From Microcebus murinus (lineage: Eukaryota; Chordata; Mammalia; Primates; Cheirogaleidae), in contig NC_134106.1 of assembly GCF_040939455.1 (NCBI RefSeq), positions 78,685,001-78,749,000 of the forward strand: a stretch of DNA of 64,000 bases, read 5' to 3'. Positions 11,880 to 21,923 of this stretch are shown in pieces (positions within the stretch are counted from its first letter, which is position 1; the number at the start of each line of letters is the position of its first letter). The position numbers and the translations under genes are program-made. The notes below the pieces were generated by a model. That model saw only the letters and a list, made by a program, of their open reading frames with translations. It did not search any database and was not told where the DNA came from.

Positions 11880-13334
11880 CATTGGCACAGAAAGCAGATG
11901 CTACATCATCTTAGCTTGCTGTCCTCATGCAAATACCCTTCTCCTTTGAGATTTTGGCCTAATGGTTTTGACTCCTCAGCTGCTTTCCTTACCTCATTAA
12001 GTATGAGCTGCAACTTTCTCTCAGCCCACCCCACCCCTTTAAGCCAGCCTAATGGCTCCCTGCAAAGTCCCCTCCTATCCTCCCAGCCTTATAATACCCT
12101 CCTGTTGGCTTTTAAGGGCAGTAGGGCAATCTTGTGGATTCCCCAAGCACCTCACTTTACCCTTCTGGCCTTGTTCTTTTTCTGCATCCATCTCTGCTCT
12201 GCCTCAAAGTTTTGGCTTCAAAACCCTGAATTTAACTCTGACCTTTGGACTTCTGTTTTGAAGAATTAGCATCTTGGCTCTTCCTAGTCTACTCTCAGCC
12301 AGCTCATTCCATGGGCTCTCCAAGCCCTATTTTTCCTCAGCTAAAAAATGGCACATTAAATCAATTGCTCTTGAAATTTAACCACCCAATACTAACCACC
12401 AAACGGACATCTTAGCTGGCTTATTCCAGACCCTCCCACGAGGTGAAGATCACTTGTAGGTCCATACAAATCCCCCTAAGATCTCCAGTTTTTTTAATTA
12501 TTATTTGTATTTTGCTGTTTACCCATAGCCTAGTTCTCTAAGTAGTAAAATCTCCAATTTTGGATCAAGCCCTCATTCTGGCTTCTCTGATCCTACACGT
12601 GGGCTGCTTAGAAAAAGGCAACTGTGCATACAGGTGCTGAAACAGAAGTAAAACAATGACTTCCCTACACACGGGCCCTCCATGTGGCTCTGGCCAGGCT
12701 TGTGTTCATTCCTCACATTTTGTGACTCTCCTGGAGACTTGCTTTGGTTCTTTCTCTCACAATAGGTGACCTGGCCTCCTATGACATCTAAAAAGCAAAG
12801 CTCTCAAAGTTTAAATGTTCCCCAAAGACAAATCTGTGGGTTCATGCCTGACCGCCGCTTCCTTCCCTCTGGTATGACTAGAAGAGGCCCATCCCCACCT
12901 GTGCCCTCCACCTGTTTGTTCCTGTGTGTGTATATATTTGTGTGTAGTTTAAGCATAATGAAATGAATACCTGCGAACTCACAAAACCCCTTCACATCAT
13001 CCACACCTTATCATCTACTTTTCAAGAACCAGCTGTTACATAAGTCCTTCTGATTGTCAAGATCATTGGATTTTCTCGAATGCTTTCATTTCTTCCCCAA
13101 ATTCTCTTCTCACAGCTCCTACGATGATGTCTTCCTTGCTCACCTCTACCCTCTAAGCTTTCTTCCTTTCTTTTCTTCTTCTTTTTCTTTCTTATTTTTT
13201 TTTGCTGAATCTTCTTTTCTCTCACTGTTCCTTGAATGTCTTGTGTTCAAGCTTTCCTCTCACTACGTTTCCTTTCTCTGGGTGACTGTGGCTTTACAAA
13301 CCATCTAATATGCTGGTAATGCTCCAAAGTATAT
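11880..13334. other. Unclassified sequence, pyrimidine-rich in places
   Basis: No repeat family is certain. Open frames at 11898-12269 and 12052-12261 overlap in different frames and are unrecognised. A second pyrimidine-rich tract lies at about 13160-13206. This stretch may hold diverged L2, but I cannot support it firmly. Confidence 0.4.
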
Positions 13335-13550
13335 CCAGCTCTTAACTGCTTCCTCTAGATGTCTCCTGAACTTCTCAACCTGGGAGTTTGATGGTCAATT
13401 CAAACTCACCATGTTTAAAAATGAACTTTTATACTCCACAAACTTCTCCTCTTCTTGTGCTTTATATTCTTGTTAATGGCACTGACATCTATTGTCTACA
13501 AGACAGAATACTCATCCTAGACTCTGTCTCTTTTACTCCCTCTCCCCAGT
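13335..13550 (+). repeat. L2 LINE fragment (internal)
   Basis: Phrases match L2 ORF text: 'gtctcctgaacttctcaacc', 'caattcaaactcaccatgtt', 'aaaaatgaacttttat', 'atggcactgacatctattgt' and 'ctctgtctcttttactccct'. Old, with no open frame. Confidence 0.6.
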
Positions 13551-13552
13551 AG

Positions 13553-13755
13553 TAACAGTAACACACATTTATTAAGCAATTAAAGTGTATCATACATGGT
13601 TTTAAATGTTTTACATGATTTACTCAGTATAATTCTCATAACAAACCTAAAAGGTAGTATTCATCATTCCCTCAATTTACAGGTGAGGAAACCAAGTCAC
13701 TAAGAGGTTAAGTGATTTGCTGAAGTTCACCCCACAGCTGGACTTACCATATCCT
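13553..13755 (-). repeat. MIR SINE
   Basis: Minus-strand MIR core: 'acacatttattaagcaatta', 'cataacaaacctaaaaggtagt', 'caatttacaggtgaggaaac', 'aagaggttaagtgatttgct'. MIRs are ancient tRNA-derived SINEs. Confidence 0.85.
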
Positions 13756-13859
13756 GGGCTGCCTCTAGGTGGACCCAGGACCTTCTGTGTTCTAGCCATG
13801 GCCGAACTCCTGTCTCACTGCCGCCCCAAGCTGAGAACCCTGAATACAGCATGCTTCCC

Positions 13860-14300
13860 TGTTGTTTGCGAGGTTGTTCACTCATCTGGCAATACCCACT
13901 TCCATTTCCTCCTTTTCTATGAAGCCTTTTTTGGCCAAATCAAGCCACTATTGATTTGACCTTCCATTATGCCACATGTTCCATACACATATTCCTATTA
14001 GAACATTTGTCCCTCTGCTGTGGCTACGTGTTTATACACCTGTGCTTCCCCTCTAGCCTGTGATGAGCCCTCGAGGGCCAAGACTGCATCCTTTGTCTGG
14101 TGGCCCCAGCACCTAAAAGCTGGAGCATTTTTATTCAGAAATGAAACTTTTCTGTTTCATTTCACACATTCTGTTTTGTGTGGTAGTTTTATGAGTACAT
14201 TCCTCAGTCTACACCCAACCATTTCTCCCTCTTCTGATGCTCTTCCCCCAATGTAGAATAAAATGAAACTTTTCATTTCTGAATAAATGCTGAATTGAAC
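13860..14300 (+). repeat. L2 3' end, interrupted by a templated insertion
   Basis: L2 text runs through 'ttccatttcctccttttctatgaagcc' and 'gatgagccctcgagggccaag', then 'tggccccagcacctaaaagc', and ends at 'gaataaatgctgaattgaac', the L2 tail. Between 14153 and 14260 lies extra DNA that is not L2 at this position (see the 102-bp duplicate). Confidence 0.7.
14162..14263 (+). repeat. 102-bp local duplicate, recipient-like copy
   Basis: 101 of 102 bases equal 15439-15540; the only mismatch is 'CTCCCTC' here against 'CTCTCTC' there. It is flanked by the 14-bp direct repeat AAATGAAACTTTTC at 14139-14152 and 14261-14274, and by a 9-bp filler at 14154-14162 that is the reverse complement of 14139-14147. 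The surrounding L2 is broken at exactly this place, so this is the inserted copy. Confidence 0.9.
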
Positions 14301-14309
14301 AGTATCTCT

Positions 14310-14520
14310 GCAATGTCTCTAGCTTCCCTTCCTTTCCATTACTTGAACTACCACCCTCATCACACCTTCATTACCTTTAACTTGGGTTACTTTAACAGCT
14401 TCCTGGTTGGTTCTCTTTCTTCTGTTAGCAGTCCATTCTCTACACCGCTGCCAACTGAATTTTCCTAAAGTGCAGATCTACCTGAAAAACTTCACTGCTC
14501 CCCAAATTTTCATATGCCAT
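14310..14520 (+). repeat. L2 LINE fragment
   Basis: Phrases match L2: 'cttcctggttggttctct', 'cagtccattctctacaccgctgcca', 'tttcctaaagtgcagatctacc' and 'cttcactgctccccaaa'. Second L2 of this cluster; it continues after a MIR at 14780. Confidence 0.65.
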
Positions 14521-14570
14521 CATCACATACATAAAGCAATGATGATGAAGATGATGATGTCTCCTGTGGT

Positions 14571-14745
14571 GCTTTATAGTCTTGAGAATACTTTTACACA
14601 AATTTTCCCACTTATGCTCAACCTTTGAAATACCAATCATCATCTCTGTATTAGAGGTGAGGAAGTTAAAGCTCAAGAAGATTAACTGATTTGTCCAAGG
14701 TCCCTTGGTCCATAAATGCCACAGCTGAAGTTTGGCCATATATCT
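14571..14745 (-). repeat. MIR SINE
   Basis: Minus-strand MIR: 'cctttgaaataccaatcatcatctctgt', 'agaggtgaggaagttaaagct', 'aactgatttgtccaaggtccc'. Preceded by a short GATGAT tract at 14538-14560. Confidence 0.7.
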
Positions 14746-14994
14746 CCTTACTCCCAGTCTAGGATTTGTTTTTCACTCAATTGCATTTGCCCTCTAAGAC
14801 CTCACCCTAGCCCTTGAGACCTTCTACAATGAGGTCTGTTTCCAGCCTCATGCCTTTTTATTGCTCTACAGATACACTACCTCCAAGGAAAACCATTCCC
14901 TTCCTTTCCTTACACTATACCCTTGGTGTGTGAGTGCCCTACCCCCATATGCTTCTGGATCTCTCTCCATCCATTAAGGATCATCTCAAGCATC

Positions 14995-15327
14995 TTTTTT
15001 TTTTTGACACAGAGCCTCACTTTGTTGCCTAGGCTAGAGTGAGTGCCATGGTGTCAGCCTAGCTCACAGCAACCTCAAACTCCTGGACTCAAGCAATCCT
15101 CCTGCCTCAGCCTCTTAAGTAGCTGGGACTACAGGCATGTGCCACCATGCCAAGCTAATTTTTTTTCCCCTATATATATTAGCTGGCCAATTAATTTATT
15201 TCTATTTATAGTAGAGACGGGGTCTCGCTCTTGCTCAGGCTGGTTTCGAACTCCTGACCTCGAGCAATCTGCCCACCTTGGCCTCCCAGAGTGCTAAGAT
15301 TACAGGCGTGAGCCACCGTGCCCGGCC
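14995..15327 (-). mobile_element. Alu SINE, lemur-type dimer
   Basis: Full dimeric Alu on the minus strand: poly-T at 14995-15005, then the complement of the right arm with 'ctagagtgagtgccatggtg', the expanded linker 'attagctggccaattaattt', and the left arm ending 'ccaccgtgcccggcc'. Flanked by target-site duplications of the word TCAAGCATC (14985-14994 and 15329-15337). It lies inside an L2. Confidence 0.95.
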
Positions 15328-15438
15328 ATCAAGCATCATTTTTTTCTTGAGACCTTTGCTGTTTCTTCTTCTTTTCCAATATAATATGATTGTTCCATTC
15401 TCATGCTCCTCCAAAGCACTTACTTCTCTCTTAGTAAC

Positions 15439-15540
15439 TCACACATTCTGTTTTGTGTGGTAGTTTTATGAGTACATTCCTCAGTCTACACCCAACCATT
15501 TCTCTCTCTTCTGATGCTCTTCCCCCAATGTAGAATAAAA
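15439..15540 (+). repeat. 102-bp local duplicate, donor-like copy
   Basis: Partner of 14162-14263, 1,277 bp apart in the same orientation, one mismatch. It has no flanking direct repeat and continues L2 sequence on its left, which is why it is taken as the source. Confidence 0.85.
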
Positions 15541-15548
15541 ATAATACT

Positions 15549-15664
15549 TAGAAATCCTAATAATCTCTTTTAAGAGCATTCAGTTTTACTAAACATAATC
15601 CCCAAATAGAAATCCTAATAATCCCTTTCAAGAGCATTTGGATTTATGGAACATAATCGCCTAA
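15549..15664 (+). repeat. Two-unit tandem repeat, 58-bp period
   Basis: Units 15549-15606 and 15607-15664 both read 'TAGAAATCCTAATAATC' followed by 'CTTT.AAGAGCATT' and end near 'ACATAATC'. They have diverged by about ten substitutions, so this tandem duplication is older than the neighbouring 102-bp duplication. Confidence 0.85.
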
Positions 15665-16008
15665 AGAAGGACTATAAATTTCTTGTGAGAGGGATATTAT
15701 CTACTTATGTTTGTAGACTGGAGCATCTTACATAGTGCTCAATATAAACTTGTTGAACTGAAATGAACACACACATTTCAATGCAAACTTGTTTGCTAAT
15801 GTTGCTTTAATTATAGCTAAGCATTTCCATGTGATTTTTCTATCTAATGAATCCTATCAAGTAAGCACAGTAATAATTAAGAAAATACAGATGCTTAAAT
15901 TATTCAGATCTATAAGAATTTCCAAAAAACATAAGAATTATTTAGATGTACTATTTTGATGCATTTGTAATGCAACGCAAATACAAAATATATAAAGTAT
16001 ACATAAAA
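15665..16008. other. Unique AT-rich sequence
   Basis: No gene or recognised repeat. It ends at the 5' truncation point of the next L1. Confidence 0.5.
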
Positions 16009-16998
16009 CAAAAGCTTCTGCACAGCCAAGGAAGGAAACTATCATGAGAGCAAACAGACAACCCACAGAATGGGAGAAAATATTCGCATGCTACACATAA
16101 CGATAAAGGACTGATAACTAGAATCTATATAGAACTTAGGAAAATCAGCAATAGAAAATCAAGCCCATTAAAAAGTGGGCAAAGGACACGGACAGAAACT
16201 TTTTAAAGAAGACAGAATAATGGCCAACTAACGTATGAAACAATGCTCAACATCTCTAGTCATCAGGGAAATGCAAATTAAAACCACAATGAGATATCAC
16301 TTAACTCCACTGAGAATGGCTTTTATCGAAAAGTCCCAAAACAATAAATGTTGGCATGGATGTGGAGAGATTGGAACATTCATACACTGCTGGTGGGATT
16401 GCAAACTAGTGCAACCTCTGTGGAAAGCAATATGGAGATACCTCCAAGAGCTAAAAGTAGACCTACCATTTGATCCAGCAATCCCATTACTGGGCATCTA
16501 CCCAAAGGAAAAAAAGAGATGCTATAAAAAAGATATCTGTAACAGAATGTTTATAGCAGCACAATTCACAACTGCAAAGATGTGGAAACAACCCAAGTTC
16601 CCATCAAGACATGAGTGGATTAATAAAATGTGGTATATGTGTATACTATGTTGTTCTACTCAGCCACAAAAAACAATGCCTCTTGTATTATCCTGGATAG
16701 ACCTGGAGCCCATTGTATTAAATGAAGTATCACAAGAATGGAAACACAAGCACCACATGTACTTGCCATCAAGTTGGTATTAATCGATCATCACTTATGT
16801 GCACATATACTAGTAACATTAATTGGGTGTCATGCAGGTGGGAGGGAGGAGGAGGGGATAGGTATATTCACACCTAATGAGTGTGGTGCACACCATCTGG
16901 GGGATGGACACGTTGTAGCTCTGACTTGGATGGGGCAAAAGCAATGTATGTGATCTAAACATATGTACTGCCGTAATATGCTGAAATAAAATATAAAA
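16009..16998 (+). mobile_element. 5'-truncated L1, lemur-type
   Basis: Starts within ORF2 at 'aaaagcttctgcacagccaag', runs through the ORF2 C-terminus and a 3' UTR with a polypurine tract at about 16836-16858, then 'CCATCTGGGGGATGGACACG', 'GTACTGCCGTAATATGCTG' and an A-rich tail. 5' truncation is the normal outcome of L1 insertion. I could not find a clean target-site duplication. Confidence 0.9.
16235..16783 (+). pseudogene. L1 ORF2 C-terminal fragment with Cys-rich domain
   Basis: An uninterrupted 182-codon frame. Residues about 39-56 read '[18 protein letters not shown]', the cysteine/histidine-rich motif of the L1 ORF2 C-terminal domain, followed by '[15 protein letters not shown]', another L1 hallmark. 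In intact L1 this domain helps ORF2p bind RNA; endonuclease and reverse transcriptase lie upstream and are absent here. The ATG is internal to ORF2 and not a true start. The lack of stops suggests a fairly recent insertion. It is not expected to make a working protein. Confidence 0.9.
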
Positions 16999-17057
16999 AA
17001 ATCACAAAAATAAAAAGGCCAAAGGCACTTCTTTGACCCTAAAAAAAGTAACTTATA

Positions 17058-17390
17058 GCCGGGCGCGGTGGCTCATGCCTGTAATCCTAGCTCTCTGGGA
17101 GGCGGAGGCGGGCGGATTGCTCGAGGTCAGGAGTTCGAAATCAGCCTGAGCAAGAGCGAGACCCCGTATCTACTATAAATAGAAAGAAATTAATTGGCCA
17201 ACTAATATATATAGAAAAAATTAGCCGGGCATGGTGGCGCATGCCTGTAGTCCCAGCTACTTGGGAGGCTGAGGCAGAAGGATTGCTTGAGCCAGGAGTT
17301 TGAGGTTGCTGTGAGCTAGGCTAACGCCATGGCACTCACTCTAGCCTAGGCAACAAAGTGAGACTCTGTCTCAAAAAAAAAAAAAAAAAA
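17058..17390 (+). mobile_element. Alu SINE, lemur-type dimer
   Basis: Begins 'GCCGGGCGCGGTGGCTCATG', has the expanded linker with 'ATTGGCCAACTAATATATAT' and a right arm with 'GCTAGGCTAACGCCATGG', and ends in A18. Target-site duplications are GTAACTTATA (17048-17057) and GTCACTTATA (17391-17400), one mismatch. The box B region reads GTTCGAAAT, one substitution from the usual GTTCGAAAC. The intact CpG-rich start suggests a young copy. Confidence 0.97.
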
Positions 17391-17400
17391 GTCACTTATA

Positions 17401-17602
17401 ATGTTCAATGGATTTATAAAATTATTTATTATGTTAAAATCCCCCACTCGGACTATATGAGAAAATTAAGAGCAAATAGTCTATCTCTATTTCCTTTTCT
17501 AGCCCTTACTAGCTCAGTGAGCTTAGGTAAGTCACATGCTCAGTAAATTGCAGTGATGTCAAGCTGTAGACTTTAGAATCAATCAGATCTCAGCTTGTGG
17601 AG
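17401..17602. other. Unique sequence
   Basis: Short spacer between the Alu and the hAT element. Nothing recognised. Confidence 0.5.
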
Positions 17603-17610
17603 TCTTAGAA

Positions 17611-17958
17611 CAGCGATACCCAATCTTTTTGGCACCAGGGACTGGTTTCATGGAAGATGATTTTTCCACCAACGGTGGGGGGGGGGGGGATTGAGGGCAG
17701 GGAATGGTTGGTTCCAGGATGATTCAAGCACATTACATTTATTATGTACTTTATTTTTATTAGTATTATATTGTAATGTATAATGAAATAATTATGCAAC
17801 TTACTATAATGCAGAATCAATGGGAGCTGAGCTTGTTTTCTTGCAACTAGATGGTCCCATCCGGGAGTGGTAGGAGACAGTGACTGATGTGAGAACAGGC
17901 GGTTCCTAACGGGCCATGGACCGATACTGGTCCTCAGCCTGGGGTTTGGGGACCGCAA
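17611..17958 (+). mobile_element. hAT-Charlie MITE, MER1-like
   Basis: Terminal phrases 'cagcgatacccaatctttttggcacc' (shown in part: CAGCGATACC...TTTTTGGCACC) and 'ggtttggggaccgc' match MER1-type elements, as do 'tcctaacgggccatggaccg' and 'gggagctgagcttgttttc'. It is flanked by a perfect 8-bp target-site duplication TCTTAGAA (17603-17610 and 17959-17966), the length used by hAT transposases. A G13-like run lies near 17677. Non-autonomous and inactive. Confidence 0.88.
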
Positions 17959-17966
17959 TCTTAGAA

Positions 17967-18862
17967 CCAGAGGAAATGGGGATGTTAACTATCCCATGGT
18001 TTAGTTACAAAGATTAAATGCGATTATATATATTAAGAAAATAGCATAGTTCATTTCATATTTAAGCATTCAATAAAAGACAGCACTGATTAATATCAAG
18101 CTGAGTTTTCGAATGGCCTCTAAAATGAGAAATATATTAATAATTTCTCTCTGAGCTTTAGTTGCTGGGAGTCTGAGATGAGAGAATATACGGTGAAGTG
18201 TTTTTTTACAACAGAGTAAGTATAATAAGTATCACGCAAGTGTAGCCTGTAATTAAGCTAGTAATTACTAATACAAACTACATATTACTAAAACAGAAAG
18301 TTAAAGAGATTATTACGATTCCTACGTATGATCTGTATTTTATATTGGAGAAAATGTCTCTAAGTTTCCTCATAGGAACAGATCGCTGACAAAATAATGT
18401 CAGTGGGATAATAAGATCTGATAAAAAGTAATTCATTTGTACCTTATTTCTGGTAATGATTTAAAATGTAAGCAAAGGTAATTTATCATTCCTGCTAGAA
18501 TTTCACTTAGCTGCCTCCACTTGTTTTCTTTGTAGAGAAAGACAATTTCATGTGAGAATATCGAACCCTGCCACTGTCTTCACCGTCGCCACCCCCATCC
18601 GCTCCTGGTCTCACCGCTCCAACCACCCCTTCATCACTGCTCTGCTTCCTTCTACCCCAGCTGCCTATCCTTTAATCATTTCCTGGACCACATGTAAGAC
18701 AGGAAGAGAAATATAATGTTTAAAGCCACTCACTCCGAAGTCTAGCTAGCTACCTTCCCTGCCCTTTCTTTGATCTCTCTGCCTTCCTTCCTTTTTGATT
18801 TTTCTTGCCACTCAGGAACAAGGTTTCCCCAGCCCTGAGAGGCCCTCAGTTTTGAGCTTAAG
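17967..18862. other. Unclassified sequence
   Basis: No gene recognised. The part at 18560-18700 is pyrimidine-rich and may be a decayed L2, not supportable. Confidence 0.45.
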
Positions 18863-18871
18863 TTCCTTAGC

Positions 18872-18996
18872 CACTTTTTTTTTAAAGAGACAGAGACTAT
18901 GTTGCCTAGGCTGGCCTTGAACTCCTGGGCTCAAGGGATCCTTCCTGCCTCAGGTCACGAGTAGCTGGGACTACAGGCATGTGCCACCATGCCTAG
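18872..18996 (-). mobile_element. Alu monomer (FLAM/FRAM-like)
   Basis: A single Alu arm on the minus strand: T-run, 'agagacagagactatgttgcc', 'tggccttgaactcctgggct', 'gtagctgggactacaggcat', ending 'gccaccatgcctag'. Flanking repeats around CCTTAGC (18865-18871 and 18999-19005) look like target-site duplications. The length of about 125 bp fits a monomer or a truncated dimer. Confidence 0.85.
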
Positions 18997-19020
18997 CTCC
19001 TTAGCTTTTTAGATACCCCA

Positions 19021-19180
19021 AGTGATGAGATTAAGATGTGCACCATCTGGGGGATGGTCATGCTGGAAACTCAGACTTGTGGGGGTAGGGGGGAAAGGGA
19101 ATTTATTGAAACCTTAAAATCTGTACCCCCATAATATGCCAAAAAAAAAAACACTAAAAACCAAAAAAAAAAAAAAAAAG
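19021..19180 (+). mobile_element. Severely 5'-truncated L1 3' end, lemur-type
   Basis: Carries 'GTGCACCATCTGGGGGATGG', a G-rich tract at 19079-19099, 'CTGTACCCCCATAATATGCC', then two A-rich runs ending at 19180. It holds 3' UTR only. An ATCT-rich patch follows to about 19207. Confidence 0.9.
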
Positions 19181-19207
19181 AATCTATATATCTATCTTAT
19201 CTATCTT

Positions 19208-20527
19208 AACACAGCCTTCACCAGTCCCATCTCCCCACACAGATGTCTAGTTACCTAAGGGACATATTTTAGGGTGAATTCTTATTCTCTGGATAGCCTT
19301 AAAATGCCAAGACTCTTTATAATATACTCACTTTTCTCCTAAAATGAAAGAACAGATATTTAAACGATAAGGGTACAGAATATTGAATTTCTTTAGCTGT
19401 CTTACTTCTTCTCTATCCTCCATATACCAGTTTGTAGGAGGCTAATGGGGCACACCAGCCAGTTTCTATTTTCATGTTTACTGTATGGCACGACTGACCC
19501 TAATTCCCAAGAATTAGTAGACTTTCACAGCTCATTTTGCACACCCTCCTTCTCTCTCCAACTATCTGCTGACTTATTCCAATGTCACCTGCATTGGTCT
19601 GTTTTAGTACAAGTGGCAGGAAGCTCATGGCATCCATTCACTGAGCGGCACAGCTATTATTAAAGGAGAGAAGAGACAAAATTGAGTTTTGGCCTGAAGT
19701 CTAATCTTAGAGTTCAAAATGTGCAACCATGAAGATTTGCAAAGTAGAGTTTGCAAATAAACTAGAAAAAATTCAAATGATGTTTCAATTTCCCTATTAA
19801 AGCAAGTGAATAGAAAAACACTTCCCCTGTTCTCCCTCCCGTCTTCCCGCCACAACCTCCCTTGCACACTGCCAAAGAGGTGACCATCTGACAGTTACCA
19901 TCCTGCCTTTGCTCAATAGCACCCAGTGACCTTGGTCCAATGGTTCAAGATGCTTTGTCACATGGCACCAACATGGACACTGAAGTGTTGCTGCCTGCTA
20001 CTTCTTTACAAAGTTCCCCAAGCCAGATGGGCTTACTTCCTGTCCTGCCCGAGGGTTTCCTGACCCTACACCCTTTCACTTTTCCTTTCATGTTATTCCA
20101 CTTCACTTCCCTCTCCATTCTTCCTCATCCTGGCCTCTCTGTGAAGTGCTGCCTTCATCGAGCTCTCTATCCTCTACCCTCTACTTATATATGATCTATG
20201 CCACTTATTTAACTATTGCATGCTGTGAGTTTTCTTTTTAGGTGTTAACCACCGTCAGATTATAATTTTTAAATTCCTGCTAGATTATAACCTCTTCCAG
20301 AGAAAGGATGTCTTTTAATTCTTCTGTGACTCTGCAAAGGCCAAGCACAATCAATACAATAATAGTGAAATGCCCTTTATAAAATTAAGAAAAGGACATG
20401 AGGTTGCAACTATGGTAGGGGCCTGAACTCTGCAAAGATATAGCCATAGTTAAAACATATATATAATCTGCCACTGTTCCTTAGCTTGCTTTCCTATTAA
20501 TTGCTTATTACTCAGCAGTCACATAGC
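19208..20527. other. Unclassified sequence; possible L2 at 20090-20340
   Basis: No gene recognised. The part 20090-20340 has L2-like order ('ttccactgtgaagtgctgcctt'-like, then 'ctagattataacctcttccagagaa', where L2 has its 'agattgtaagctccttgag' block), but it is too diverged for a firm call. Confidence 0.4.
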
Positions 20528-20973
20528 TGATAGCCAAAAAGATTCTCAGCTTTCTTCATTGTTCCCATAGATAACACCACTCTTGTGAAACCTAAGGCTG
20601 GTCTTTGGGATATCTTCCAGACCTTGCATTCTGGTGGACCAACTGATGCAACCAGACAAGAGGCCCATCCCAAGGAACCAATCTAACTGGTCTTGTGACC
20701 TGGGAACTGACTCAGTGCAAGAAGACAATTTCTACTTCCCAACCCTATCAAGTTTATCCCTAGCCAGTCAGCAGATCCAATTCCCCAGCTCTCTGCCCAC
20801 CAAACTATCTTTAAAAACCCTGGCCACAAAATTCTCAGGGAGGTGAATTTGAGAAATTCATCCCATCTCCTTGCATGCACCCTGTGATATTAAACTCTCT
20901 GCTGTAACCCCTGAATCTCAGTGTACTACCTTCCCCTTGAGCAGTGGGCAATGAACTTGGTCAGGCAGTAACA
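20528..20973 (+). mobile_element. Probable ERV solo LTR
   Basis: The 3' half has LTR architecture: 'tctttaaaaaccctggccac', then 'attaaactctctgctgtaac' as a polyadenylation-like block, then a terminal 'acttggtcaggcagtaaca' that resembles the GGGTAACA-type ends of ERV LTRs. The left boundary is approximate. No internal retroviral sequence is seen. The family cannot be named with confidence. Confidence 0.6.
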
Positions 20974-21595
20974 ATAGGAATTCAATTAACCACTCTGGGA
21001 TTCTCTTTTCTCATGTGTCAAATGACGGCAACGATAAATTATACTTCTCCCACCAAGCACATGTGACTTTTGCTGGGATCAAGAGATTTGCCTGTCAGAT
21101 GACCGCAGTTAACTCCAGAATTCTCTGTGCTCAGAAATTTATTCTTTCCTAAATAAGACACTAGATGAATTCTGCCACCGGAGAATAAAAATGTAAAACA
21201 CTGAAGTTGATGTTTATGTGTGGCAGTGGCAATTGATCAGAGCATGATTTCATTTTCAGTTTCCGTATCAGAATAATCACTCAGCTTTTCAGGTCTTTCA
21301 CACAGATTGAATATGTTAGGACACTCTTATTAGATAAGTACTGCAGGAGGAAAACATGGTAATTTTTACGACACCACATATCCTCTAAATCTGGTCAAGG
21401 AGAAAACACACCCGAGGGTCTGTAACTGGGAAGCTGAGCACCAGCCTTCTCCTGAGATGAAGTGGGAGAAACATACTCCTTCCCTATGGATCTGAAGGGT
21501 ACATCCTACTGTCAACCCACCCCTGGCATCTGTGGGAAGATGGATTTAAACATGGATTCCAGGGTCAGACTTAAAGGTGGAGCAGACTTTGGCTC
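20974..21595. other. Unique sequence
   Basis: No gene or recognised repeat. Confidence 0.5.
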
Positions 21596-21606
21596 AGAAC
21601 AAGGAA

Positions 21607-21912
21607 GTCAGCTGGGCACGGTGGCTCACGACTATAATCCTAGCACTTTGGGAGGCTGAGGCAGGAGGATCCCTTGTGCTCAGGAGTTTAAGACCAGCCT
21701 GAGCAAGAGCAAGACCCCATCTCTACTAAAAATAGACAAAATTAGCGGGGCATCCGTGGCAAGTGCCTGTAGTCCCACCTGCTCAGGAGGCTGAGGCAGG
21801 AGGATCACTTGAGGACAGGAGTTTGAGGTTGCAGTGAACTAGGATGATGCCACTTCATTTTACCCAGGGCAAAAGAGTGAGACTCTGCCTCAAAAAGAAA
21901 AGAAAAACAAAA
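21607..21912 (+). mobile_element. Alu SINE, AluJ-like dimer
   Basis: Starts 'GTCAGCTGGGCACGGTGGC', with the usual short linker 'actaaaaatagacaaaatta' rather than the lemur expansion, and ends in an A-rich tail. The target-site duplication AGAACAAGGAA is perfect (21596-21606 and 21913-21923). Divergence suggests an older, pre-lemur Alu. Confidence 0.95.
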
Positions 21913-21923
21913 AGAACAAGGAA

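Larger units (their letters stand above)
14780..15540 (+). repeat. L2 LINE, split by a lemur Alu
   Basis: L2 text before the Alu ('gaccttctacaatgaggtct', 'cctcatgcctttttattgct') resumes after it ('atcatttttttcttgagacc', 'catgctcctccaaagcactt', 'ttttatgagtacattcctc'). The 102-bp donor-like copy at 15439-15540 sits in its natural L2 continuation. Confidence 0.65.

Noticed and set aside
14162..14263. 102-bp duplicate as a new interspersed repeat family
   Set aside because: Only two copies are seen, 99% identical, and one is in its natural L2 context; a local duplication is simpler. A genome search would settle it.
16235..16783. 182-codon open frame as a host gene
   Set aside because: The translation is plainly the L1 ORF2 C-terminal Cys-rich region within a 5'-truncated L1.
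18872..18996. tRNA- or 7SL-like RNA gene
   Set aside because: It is an Alu monomer on the minus strand with target-site duplications, not an independent RNA gene.
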